Of a stretch of 64,000 nt of DNA, positions 51,647 through 58,664 are shown one piece after another. This DNA comes from Mayfieldus sp963841445. GTDB taxonomy: Bacteria; Actinomycetota; Thermoleophilia; Solirubrobacterales; 70-9. Within the stretch, counting starts at the first letter, position 1; the number at the start of each line of letters is the position of its first letter. The notes below the pieces were generated by a model. That model made no database searches. It was given only the letters and a program-made list of their open reading frames with translations, and was not told the origin of the DNA. The stretch spans positions 124,001 through 188,000 of the forward strand of contig CAWJCP010000003.1 of the NCBI GenBank assembly GCA_963841445.1. The letters are read 5' to 3'. The position numbers were made by a program, and so were the translations under genes.

Positions 51647-52822
51647 CTACCTCAGCCTCGGCAGCCCGAGCACCCGCTCGGCGATGATGTTCTTGAGGAT
51701 GTCGGTCGTGCCGCCCTCGATCGAGTTGGCGCGCGAGCGCAGGAACGCGTACTGCCATTGACCGTTGGCGACCGCGTGCTCGGAGCCGCGTGAGAGGGGC
51801 GAATAGGCTCCCTCGATCTCCATCGCCAGCTCGGTGATGCCCTGGTGGATGTCGGCCCATTGCCACTTGCCCAGCGAACCCTCCGGTCCAGGCATGCCAC
51901 TCTCCATCGTCTTGGTGAGGCCGCGGTAGGCGTTGAGGCGCATCGTCTCGGCCTCGATGTGAAGCTGGGCGAGGCGCTGGCGGAAGTAGGAGTCCTCGGC
52001 GGCGGGGCCGCCGTTGGTCCGCACCTCGCGAGCGAGGTCGAGCAGGCGGTTGATGCTGTTGCGGATCTGGGCGATGGCCCCGAAGGCGAGCCCCGCCCGC
52101 TCATTCATCAGCGTTGTGATCGCGACCTGCCAGCCGGAGCCGATCTCTCCGACGACGTTCTCTTCCGGGATCCGGGCGCCGTCGAGGAAGATCTCGTTGA
52201 ACTCGCCCTCGCCGGTGATCTGGACGAGTGGCCGCACCTGGACCCCCTCCTGCTCCATGTCGAGCAGGAAGTAGGTCAGGCCCTGGTGCTTTGGGGCGTC
52301 TGAGTCGGTGCGGGCGACGAGCATGCACCACTTCGCATACTGGGCGAACGTCGTCCAGACCTTCTGCCCGGTGACGACCCACTCGTCGCCCTCCTTGACC
52401 GCCTTGGTCTTCAGCGAGGCGAGGTCGGAGCCGGACTCGGGCTCCGAGAAGCCCTGGCACCAGATCTCCTCGGCGGTCAGGATCGGCTCCAGATAGCGCT
52501 GCTTCTGCTCCTCGGTGCCGTGCGCGATCACCACCGGGCCACCCATCGCCAGGCCGAGGACGTTCGCAGGCGGCGGGGTCTCGGCGCGCGTCGCTTCGGC
52601 GACGAAGATCGCCTGCTCGATCATCGTCGCGCCGCGCCCGCCGTACTCCTTCGGCCACGAGATCCCGGCCCAGCCGGCGTCGTGCATCTTGCGCTGCCAG
52701 TCGCGCCGAAAGGAGACGAGCTCGTCGAGCCCCTCTGGCTCCGGCCCCGGATGGTTCTCGTCGAGCCAGCTGCGAACCTCGTCGCGGAACGACTCTTCCT
52801 GCGGGGTGAGCGACAGATCCAC
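51647..52822 (-). CDS. Acyl-CoA dehydrogenase, first subunit type
   Basis: The 391-residue flavoprotein begins VDLSLTPQEESFRDEVRSWLDENHPG and has ISWPKEYGGRGATMIEQAIF, the substrate/FAD loop CQGFSEPESGSDLASLKTKA, GQKVWTTFAQYAKWCMLVART and the C-terminal EGGTTDILKNIIAERVLGLPR. All flavin-site features of a FadE-type dehydrogenase are present. GTG at 52822 is chosen from the promoter geometry: TATATT lies 8 nt upstream. A longer upstream frame starts before that promoter. It heads a unit of two dehydrogenases, LLM enzyme and coiled-coil protein. Confidence 0.92.
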   Translation of the reverse strand: MDLSLTPQEESFRDEVRSWLDENHPGPEPEGLDELVSFRRDWQRKMHDAGWAGISWPKEYGGRGATMIEQAIFVAEATRAETPPPANVLGLAMGGPVVIAHGTEEQKQRYLEPILTAEEIWCQGFSEPESGSDLASLKTKAVKEGDEWVVTGQKVWTTFAQYAKWCMLVARTDSDAPKHQGLTYFLLDMEQEGVQVRPLVQITGEGEFNEIFLDGARIPEENVVGEIGSGWQVAITTLMNERAGLAFGAIAQIRNSINRLLDLAREVRTNGGPAAEDSYFRQRLAQLHIEAETMRLNAYRGLTKTMESGMPGPEGSLGKWQWADIHQGITELAMEIEGAYSPLSRGSEHAVANGQWQYAFLRSRANSIEGGTTDILKNIIAERVLGLPRLR

Positions 52823-52860
52823 CGCGGCGGAATATATAGAGATTGGCCAGGCAGCCAATC
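52823..52860 (-). promoter_or_regulatory. Acyl-CoA dehydrogenase promoter with overlapping palindromic operator
   Basis: On the minus strand: -35 TTGGCT (52858-52853), 16-nt spacer, -10 TATATT (52836-52831), GTG 8 nt later. The inverted repeat GATTGGC-N6-GCCAATC (52841-52860) covers the -35 and spacer, an ideal repressor position. It matches the thiolase operator at 13 of 20 bases, with two paired changes that keep the symmetry. Confidence 0.6.
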
Positions 52861-52870
52861 CGGCGCTGTC

Positions 52871-53311
52871 CTAGGTGGCGCACTCCTTCATGCCGTAATC
52901 CTTGGCGAGCTGGTGGCCTTTCTTCTGCGGGTCGAACGCCACCTTTGGCGAGAGGACCCCCGGGTCGGCCTTGATCCTGTCGACGCCACCCTGGACAGCG
53001 TCGATGATCGCGTTGATTTCAGCTTCGTCGCCGGATGGCGGCTCGAGAGCGCTGATGTCATCGATCTCGCCCTGGACGCCGGGCACCAGCGTGTTCTCGG
53101 CGAACTTGTTCAGCTCGGCCTGGCTCGGCCGCTGATTGCCGGCGAAGTCCGCGTTGAAGTCCTTCTCGAACTTGTCATGGGCTTTCTTGCAGATCGCGTC
53201 CGCCTGCTTTATGAACTCGGCCTTGGTCGGCGCTTTGTCGCCGCCGCCGCATCCACCGCCCAAGACGAGGCTCATCGCGATAACCGCCACCCCTTCGATG
53301 AGCCTGCGCAT
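52871..53311 (-). CDS. Small lipoprotein (paralog of the next gene)
   Basis: The 146-residue protein has a lipoprotein signal with lipobox LGGGCGGGD (Cys21). The mature part is helical: KAEFIKQADAICKKAHDKFEKDF, then SQAELNKFAENTLVPGVQGEIDDISALEPPSGDEAEINAIIDAVQGGVDRIKADP. Two Cys (ADAIC and KECAT) could form a disulfide. The family is unnamed but common in actinobacteria as cell-surface lipoproteins. The next gene on the strand is a clear paralog in the same orientation (VPGVQGEIDD versus IPSVQGQIDD). Confidence 0.75.
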   Translation of the reverse strand: MRRLIEGVAVIAMSLVLGGGCGGGDKAPTKAEFIKQADAICKKAHDKFEKDFNADFAGNQRPSQAELNKFAENTLVPGVQGEIDDISALEPPSGDEAEINAIIDAVQGGVDRIKADPGVLSPKVAFDPQKKGHQLAKDYGMKECAT

Positions 53312-53337
53312 CGTTGCCCGAGCCTACATCGGTCCGC

Positions 53338-53757
53338 TCAGCCGCCGCATGCCGTCAGGCCGAGGTCCTCCGCGGTCTTGTTGACCTGCTTGAACGGGTC
53401 CGTCTTTTGGGAAGTCAGAATCGATGGATCAGCCTTGCCCTTGTCGAGCGCGGCCTGGGCGTCGTCGAGCAGCGCGCTGACCTGATCCTCGAGCGAGGAC
53501 GGCGGATCGAGGTCGCGCAAGTCGTCGATCTGCCCCTGCACGCTCGGGATCAGCATGTCCTCGGCGAACTTGTCGAGCTGCGCCTGGCTTGGGTGCTTCT
53601 TGCTGGTGAAGATCTTGTTCGCCCCCTGGTCGATCTCCTTGTTGCCCTTGGCGCAGTTCGCGTTCCCCTGCTTTAGGAACTGCGCCTTTGTCAGAGCCTC
53701 GTCGTCATCTCCTCCGCAGCCGATCGCCGCGGCCGCGTCAGCCGATGCCGATGCTCT
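53338..53757 (-). CDS. Paralogous small lipoprotein, start codon not found
   Basis: The frame reads IGCGGDDDEALTKAQFLKQGNANCAKGNKEI, then SQAQLDKFAEDMLIPSVQGQIDDLRDLDPPSSLEDQVSALLDDAQAALDKGKADP, ending LTACGG. It aligns along its length with the lipoprotein at 52871. The lipobox-like IGCGG survives but the signal peptide before it is cut by a TGA at 53758-53760, and no ATG, GTG or TTG occurs until an internal ATG at 53556. Its upstream end overlaps the end of the third lipoprotein gene by 20 bp. A frameshift in the signal region or a recent loss of function are both possible. Confidence 0.55.
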   Translation of the reverse strand, partial: RASASADAAAAIGCGGDDDEALTKAQFLKQGNANCAKGNKEIDQGANKIFTSKKHPSQAQLDKFAEDMLIPSVQGQIDDLRDLDPPSSLEDQVSALLDDAQAALDKGKADPSILTSQKTDPFKQVNKTAEDLGLTACGG

Positions 53758-54325
53758 TCAGCCCTGCCAGGCAGCCATCGTGGACGAGCTGCTCTTGCCC
53801 GGGGGGTGCGAATCGCTTCGCGAACTCGGCCAAGGCCCCAGCGTCGTCGCGGATGTCCTCGGGCGCGTATTGAAGCGTGTCCCGGTTGGCGCACAACGCC
53901 CGCGCGGCCTCATAGGTCGCCGACTCCTGTGGCGAGAGGCCCGCGGTTGGATTCCCAGCCGAACCGCCACCGGAATGCGACTTGTGCTTGTGAGGCTTCT
54001 TTGGGTGTCGTTGAGCCGACTGCTGGTCCTGAGTCGTCCCTCCCGGCCCGGCCGGGGTACCCGGAGCGGGGGCCAGAGGCGACGGCGAGCCGGTTGTCGG
54101 TCCGCCGCTGCCCAGGCTGGTCGATTCGTTGCCCGATCCGCTCTGGCTCGTCCCGCCGTTCGCGGCCTCTGAGTCTGCACCGGGGCGCTCCTGGCCCGAG
54201 GAGGCAACCGTCTTCGGCCCCTCCGAGCCGCCGCCATCGCTGCCGCCGCAGCCTGCCAACGGCCAGGCACAGGCAACCGCGCACAGCGCGAGGGCAATCC
54301 AGATGCGGGAGGCGGGACCCTGCAT
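53738..54325 (-). CDS. Lipoprotein with Gly/Ser/Pro-rich linker
   Basis: The 195-residue protein has a signal peptide (IWIALALCAVACAWPLAGCGGSDGG) with lipobox LAGC at Cys26, a disordered Gly/Ser/Thr/Pro region (residues 30-110, with a basic stretch HPKKPHKHKSH) and a short C-terminal helical domain (SPQESATYEAARALCANRD to FAKRFAPPGQEQLVHDGCLAGLKSIGIG). Two Cys in the last domain (ALC and DGC) could pair. The family is unknown. It is divergent in nothing: the next genes on the same strand are the two lipoprotein paralogs downstream and the thiolase upstream. Confidence 0.65.
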   Translation of the reverse strand: MQGPASRIWIALALCAVACAWPLAGCGGSDGGGSEGPKTVASSGQERPGADSEAANGGTSQSGSGNESTSLGSGGPTTGSPSPLAPAPGTPAGPGGTTQDQQSAQRHPKKPHKHKSHSGGGSAGNPTAGLSPQESATYEAARALCANRDTLQYAPEDIRDDAGALAEFAKRFAPPGQEQLVHDGCLAGLKSIGIG

Positions 54326-54350
54326 GACCCCTGTCTACTGCAGAACCGGG

Positions 54351-55514
54351 TCAGACGCGCTGGATGATCGTGCCGGTGCCGAGGCCGCCGCCGCAGCACA
54401 TCGTCACCAGGCCGGTCTCCTTGTCGGACCGCTCCATCTCGTGCAGCAGGGTGGTGATCAGCCGCGCGCCGGTTGAGCCGAGCGGATGGCCGAGGGCGAT
54501 CGCGCCTCCGTTGACGTTGACCCGGTCCATGTCGGGCTCGAGCTCGCGTCGCCAGGCGGCGACCACCGAGGCGAAGGCCTCGTTGATTTCGATCAGGTCG
54601 ATGTCGTCCATCTTCATCCCGTTCCGCTCCAGCAGCTTCTGAGTCGCGGGGATCGGGCCGGTGAGCATGATCACCGGGTCGACGCCGACAGTGGTTTGGT
54701 CGACGACCTTGGCGCGCGGCTCGAGGCCGAGCGCGTCGGCCTTCTCGCGAGTCATCATCAGCACCGCGGCGGCTCCGTCGGAGATCTGCGAGGAGTTTCC
54801 AGCCGTAACCTTGCCGTCCTCCTTGAAGGCCGGCTTCAGCTCCGAGAGCTTCTCGAGGCTGGTGTCGGGACGGATTCCCTGGTCGGTGACATAGGTGTCG
54901 CCGTTGACCTGGAAGGGAACGATCTCGCGCTCGAAGCGGCCTTCCTCGGTCGCCTTTGCGGCGAGCTGGTGCGAGCGCAGGCCGATCTCGTCGAGCTCTG
55001 AGCGAGGGATCTCCCATTTATCGGCGATCATCTCGGCCGAGATGCCCTGCGGGACGAGGGCGTAGTGCTCGAGCAGCTCGGGGCTGAAGGCAGCTCCGTG
55101 CTCCTTCATCACCTCCATGCTGTCGGCGAAGGAGATGTGGCCCATGTGCTCGACGCCGGAGCCGATCGTGACGTCGTGGACTCCGGAGGCGACGAGCGCG
55201 GCACCGAAGTTCACCGCCTGCTGGGCGGAGCCGCACTGGCGGTCGACCGTGGTTGCCGGGGTCTCGATCGGCAGGTCGGCCTCGAGCCAGGCGTTGCGGC
55301 CGATGTTTAGCCCCTGCTCGCCGAACTGCTGCACGCAGCCGGCGATCACGTCCTCGACCTCGGAGGGGTCGATTCCGGTGCGCTCGATCAGCTCCGAGTA
55401 GGTCTTCGCGAGCAGGTTGGAGGGATGGACGTCCTTGTAGTAGCCCTTCTCCTCGTGCCCGCGCCCAACCGGGGTGCGGACCGCCTCGACGATTACGACC
55501 TCGCGGCCCTCCAT
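54351..55514 (-). CDS. Acetyl-CoA C-acyltransferase (thiolase)
   Basis: The 387-residue thiolase has the nucleophile Cys in VDRQCGSAQQAVNFG (near residue 87), His in GGAIALGHPLGSTGARL (near 347) and the second Cys in VTMCCGGGLGTG (near 377). It opens REVVIVEAVRTPVGRGHEEKG. It cleaves 3-ketoacyl-CoA, or condenses acetyl-CoA, in the cytosol. The ATG at 55514 is chosen because the mini-ORF stop shares its A (TAATG). It lies near two acyl-CoA dehydrogenases and a hydroxyacyl-CoA dehydrogenase, which fits a beta-oxidation-like pathway. Confidence 0.93.
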   Translation of the reverse strand: MEGREVVIVEAVRTPVGRGHEEKGYYKDVHPSNLLAKTYSELIERTGIDPSEVEDVIAGCVQQFGEQGLNIGRNAWLEADLPIETPATTVDRQCGSAQQAVNFGAALVASGVHDVTIGSGVEHMGHISFADSMEVMKEHGAAFSPELLEHYALVPQGISAEMIADKWEIPRSELDEIGLRSHQLAAKATEEGRFEREIVPFQVNGDTYVTDQGIRPDTSLEKLSELKPAFKEDGKVTAGNSSQISDGAAAVLMMTREKADALGLEPRAKVVDQTTVGVDPVIMLTGPIPATQKLLERNGMKMDDIDLIEINEAFASVVAAWRRELEPDMDRVNVNGGAIALGHPLGSTGARLITTLLHEMERSDKETGLVTMCCGGGLGTGTIIQRV

Positions 55515-55567
55515 TACGACACCCACCGGCCTGACGCTTCGCAATCGCGGCCTTCGGCCGCTCTGCT
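55512..55567 (-). promoter_or_regulatory. Conserved leader element, copy 2 (perfect hairpin)
   Basis: This is the partner of the element at 40099-40151. It contains GCGGCC-GAA-GGCCGC (55561-55547), a perfect 6-bp stem with a GAA loop, followed by the invariant CGCGATTGCGAAGCG. Confidence 0.5.
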
Positions 55568-55597
55568 CAGCGCCTCCATCATCTTGCCGTTCTGCAT
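55514..55597 (-). CDS. Conserved upstream mini-ORF before the thiolase gene
   Basis: The 27-codon frame starts at ATG 55597 with a GGAGGG ribosome site about 7 nt upstream. The peptide is MQNGKMMEALSRAAEGRDCE then ASGRWVS, ending TAA. The TAA shares its last A with the thiolase ATG (TAATG). The core SRAAEGRDCEASGRWV matches the mini-ORF at 40087 in 12 of 16 residues. Two tandem starts (M1 and the MM pair) are possible. The frame stays open upstream to 55699, but that extension runs into the promoter/operator region. Confidence 0.6.
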   Translation of the reverse strand: MQNGKMMEALSRAAEGRDCEASGRWVS

Positions 55598-55670
55598 CGG
55601 GAAAGCCCTCCGTTCGCTCTGTATGTGGCGGTGGCCGAAACTCCGGCTCCGGCCAGCCGTCTGCACAAAA

Positions 55671-55701
55671 GATATCCGATCGGTTGACTGGCCAGTCAAC
55701 C
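55671..55701 (-). promoter_or_regulatory. Thiolase promoter with perfect 20-bp palindromic operator
   Basis: GGTTGACTGG/CCAGTCAACC (55682-55701) is perfectly symmetric, the form of a TetR- or GntR-type operator. On the minus strand its TTGACT (55699-55694) can serve as -35, with -10 GATATC (55676-55671) after 17 nt or TATCTT (55674-55669) after 19 nt. The transcript would then begin about 60-70 nt before the mini-ORF start. Confidence 0.65.
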
Positions 55702-55744
55702 AGGGCGGGCACCGACCCCGGCCCGCTCCGCCCCCACCGGCGAC

Positions 55745-57901
55745 CTAGGGCTGTCCCTCGGCGCCGCCGAGGGCGACGTGCTCCACGTCCAGTTGCGGCA
55801 GGCGCCGCTCGAGCCAGCTCGGTATCCACCAATTGCGGTCTCCGAGCAGCTGCATCACGGCCGGGACGAGGACCATGCGCACCAGGGTCGCGTCGAGAAA
55901 GATCGCCGCGGCGAGGCCGATCCCGAAGAGCTTCAGGAAGACGTCCTGCGCGGCAATGAAGGAGAGGAAGACGACGACCATGATCGCGGCCGCCGCGGTG
56001 ATGACCCGCGCCGTCTTCGCCAATCCGTCGGCAACCGCACGGCGGGTATCTCCGTCCTTGAGGTACTCCTCGCGTATCCGCGAGACCAGGAACACCTCGT
56101 AGTCCATCGAGAGCCCGAAGAGGATCGCGAACATCATCACCGGCATGAATGGCGCGATTGGAACCTCATGGTCGATGCCGATCAGCGAGCTCAGGCCCCC
56201 GCCATCGGCCGCCAGCGTCATCACTCCGTAGGCGGCGCTCACCGAGAGAAGGTTCATCACTGCTGCCTTGAGGGAGATGAACGGCGAATGGAAGGCGACC
56301 AGCAGCAGGAGGAAGGAGAGGCCGACGACCGCGACGATGAACAGCGGCATACGGTCCTTCATGTAGTTGCTCTGGTCCTCGAGTGCGGCGGTGACGCCGC
56401 CGATCTTGACCGTGATCCCCGAGCCGGCAAGGTCTTTCGGCACGACGTCGTCACGCAGTCGGCGGACCAGGTCCTGGGTCGCCTGGTCCTGCGGCGAGGT
56501 GGTCGGGATCACCGTGACCAGGGCCGCGTCGCCCGCCTTGTTGATCCGCGGCGGGACTACGAAGGAGACCCCGGGCTGGTTGCGCAGCCGCTGCGCGAAG
56601 GCCTGGATCTTGGCCTTCGCGGCCGCGTCGGGCAGCTCCGCGGCGATGACCAGCGGTCCGTTGGTGCCAGGGCCGAAGCCCTCGGTGTTGAGGTCGTAGG
56701 CCTGACGGGTCATCTTGCCGGGCGGGTCGTTGCCGGCGTCGGGGAAGCCAAGCCGCATGCCGAGCGCCGGAGCCGCCAAGGCAAGCAGGATCGCCGTCGC
56801 CCCTATCGCCGCAATCCAGGGGCGCCGCTGCACCGCGTGGCTCCAGCGCGCCGCCGGCGACTCGCCGTTCTGCTGCGGCTGGCGCAGTGTCCGGCCGAGC
56901 AACGGGATTCGCAGACGGTCGACCCTCGGTCCCAGGTAGGAGAGGAGCGCGGGTAGCAACGTGATCGCGGCTGACATCATCACGAGGACGGCCAGGGACG
57001 TCGAGATCGCGACCCCGTACATGTAGGTGAGGCCGGTGAGTATGAGGCCGAGAACCGCGATCACCACCGTGCAGCCCGCGAGGATCACGCTGCGGCCGGC
57101 CGTGGTCACAGCCTCGACCACCGCGTCGTGGCGATCCTTGCCCTCGGCCAACGCCGAGCGGAAACGGGTGAGCACCAGCAGCGAATAGTCGATCCCGACG
57201 CCGATCCCGATCAGGCCGGAGACCGCGGTGGTCCAATCGGGCACGTCCATGACGTTTGCGAGCAGCAGGATCAGGCCGCCGGATGAGATGCCGAGGCCGA
57301 TCAGTGCGATCGCCAGCGGCAGGCCGGCGGCGACCACTGAGCCGAAGGCGATCAGCAGGACGATTGCGGCACCGAGGAAGCCGATGCCCTCGGGGCTCGA
57401 GGACCCCTGGGCAGCGTAGATCGGATCGCCGCCGAGCTTGATCTCAAGCCCGTTGCCACTGTTGTTGTTGGCCGCGTCGATGAGCTGCTTGCCCTGGGAC
57501 TTCGTGAAATCCCACCCAGGCGCGGTCATCGGCAGGGTCGAGGAGGCAATCGCCCTGGTTCGCGGCGACTTGCGGATCGGCGTGTGGCGGGCGACGTCCT
57601 TGACCTGCTCGGCCTGACGGAAGAAGCTGTTGACCCGTGCGAGGGCAGCCGGGTTCGTGGCCCCTCTGCTGCTCTTCCAGACCACGTATATCTCCTGGCC
57701 GGAATACCCGCCGAACCGCTGCTTGGTGATGTCGCTCGCGGCCTTCGACTCCGAGCCGGGCGTGTCGTAGTTGGCGTTGTAGTCCCCCTTCAGCGAGGAG
57801 CCCACGCCGATGATCACGATCGCACTGACGATCCATGCCAAGACCATGCGGCCGCGACGACGGTATGCGATGTCGGCGAGACGAGCTAGATGGCGGGTCA
57901 T
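55745..57901 (-). CDS. MMPL-family (RND) lipid exporter
   Basis: The 718-residue transporter has the two-repeat MMPL layout: an N-terminal helix (MVLAWIVSAIVIIGVGSSL), a periplasmic domain, helices with GIGVGIDYSLLVLTRFRSAL and a second repeat with LFGLSMDYEVFLVSRIREEYL. These carry the proton-relay Asp-Tyr pair. It belongs to the group that exports lipids or siderophores in mycobacteria. It ends near the thiolase operator, while its start is divergent from a MarR gene across a 187-bp spacer with overlapping -10 boxes. MarR control is likely. Confidence 0.92.
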   Translation of the reverse strand: MTRHLARLADIAYRRRGRMVLAWIVSAIVIIGVGSSLKGDYNANYDTPGSESKAASDITKQRFGGYSGQEIYVVWKSSRGATNPAALARVNSFFRQAEQVKDVARHTPIRKSPRTRAIASSTLPMTAPGWDFTKSQGKQLIDAANNNSGNGLEIKLGGDPIYAAQGSSSPEGIGFLGAAIVLLIAFGSVVAAGLPLAIALIGLGISSGGLILLLANVMDVPDWTTAVSGLIGIGVGIDYSLLVLTRFRSALAEGKDRHDAVVEAVTTAGRSVILAGCTVVIAVLGLILTGLTYMYGVAISTSLAVLVMMSAAITLLPALLSYLGPRVDRLRIPLLGRTLRQPQQNGESPAARWSHAVQRRPWIAAIGATAILLALAAPALGMRLGFPDAGNDPPGKMTRQAYDLNTEGFGPGTNGPLVIAAELPDAAAKAKIQAFAQRLRNQPGVSFVVPPRINKAGDAALVTVIPTTSPQDQATQDLVRRLRDDVVPKDLAGSGITVKIGGVTAALEDQSNYMKDRMPLFIVAVVGLSFLLLLVAFHSPFISLKAAVMNLLSVSAAYGVMTLAADGGGLSSLIGIDHEVPIAPFMPVMMFAILFGLSMDYEVFLVSRIREEYLKDGDTRRAVADGLAKTARVITAAAAIMVVVFLSFIAAQDVFLKLFGIGLAAAIFLDATLVRMVLVPAVMQLLGDRNWWIPSWLERRLPQLDVEHVALGGAEGQP

Positions 57902-58051
57902 TGGGGGTCCTTTCGGTGTCGCAAGGCCTTCACTACTACTACGCGGCGATGGTGCGTAACTTGATGACCGTCACGCGACCGCCAACTCATCGCAGGACCC
58001 GAGCTCTTGCGCGCTTCCTTCCGCATTTGAACTGTTCGGGTCAATAACCAT

Positions 58052-58088
58052 CTATAACAGAAACCGTTCACCAATGTAAAGTAGTTGC
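58052..58088. promoter_or_regulatory. Divergent MMPL/MarR promoters
   Basis: Minus strand for MMPL: -35 TTTACA (58080-58075), 17 nt, -10 TTATAG (58057-58052). Plus strand for MarR: -10 TAAAGT (58077-58082) 6 nt before GTG 58089, leaderless, overlapping the MMPL -35. GAACTGTTC and a diverged copy AACCGTTC (58029-58069) flank the MMPL -10 and may be the MarR site. Confidence 0.5.
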
Positions 58089-58598
58089 GTGGTCGAGGAT
58101 CTGAAGATCGAGGCGCCCGAACCCGGGACCCCGCCGCGGAGCGTCGGCTTTTTGGTCTCGCAGCTGGGCTTCTTCTCCGCCAAGGGGTTTGCCGAGGCGC
58201 TGGCGCCGGTCGGAATCGGCCCCAAGGAGTTCCTGCTCCTGCGCTTCGTCGCCGCTGCCGCGGGACAGCCTCAGCATGCCCTCGCGCAGAAGCTCGATGT
58301 GCCCCCGAGCCGGATGGTGGCGCTCGTCGACGATCTCGAGGAAAGCGGCCTGGTCGAGCGTAGGCCCGATCCCGGCGACCGCCGCGTGCGCGGTCTCCAT
58401 CTGACCAGCAAGGGCACCACGACGCTTGACCAAGCCGCGAAGGTCGCGATCGATCACGAGACCAAGCTCTGCTCGAACCTCGACGGTCCGGAACGCGAGC
58501 AGCTCATTGATCTGCTTCACAAAGTCCAGAAGAGCCAGACGACGCTGCGGGGCGTTCATCCCGGAATCAACCAGCAGCCCGCTTCTGCGAGCGAATAG
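58089..58598 (+). CDS. MarR-family regulator
   Basis: The 169-residue winged-helix protein has LVSQLGFFSAKGFAEALAPVGIGPKEFLLLRFVAA, the HTH region QHALAQKLDVPPSRMVALVDDLEESGLVERRPDPGDRRVRGLHLTSKG (helix-turn-helix and the D..R wing typical of MarR) and a dimerisation helix at the end. It is divergent from the MMPL exporter with overlapping promoter elements, so it probably represses that exporter and possibly itself, responding to a lipophilic ligand. The GTG start lies 6 nt after a TAAAGT -10 box. Confidence 0.9.
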   Translation: MVEDLKIEAPEPGTPPRSVGFLVSQLGFFSAKGFAEALAPVGIGPKEFLLLRFVAAAAGQPQHALAQKLDVPPSRMVALVDDLEESGLVERRPDPGDRRVRGLHLTSKGTTTLDQAAKVAIDHETKLCSNLDGPEREQLIDLLHKVQKSQTTLRGVHPGINQQPASASE

Positions 58599-58664
58599 CG
58601 CCGGGCCGGTCTGCCGCGTCGCGCGAATCGGCGTTTCACCGGATCGTGATAACAACCACCTCGC

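Noticed and set aside
55514..55699. 61-residue frame extending the thiolase mini-ORF upstream
   Set aside because: The extension runs into the palindromic operator and promoter, so it would not be transcribed from the predicted start. The GGAGGG site favours ATG 55597.
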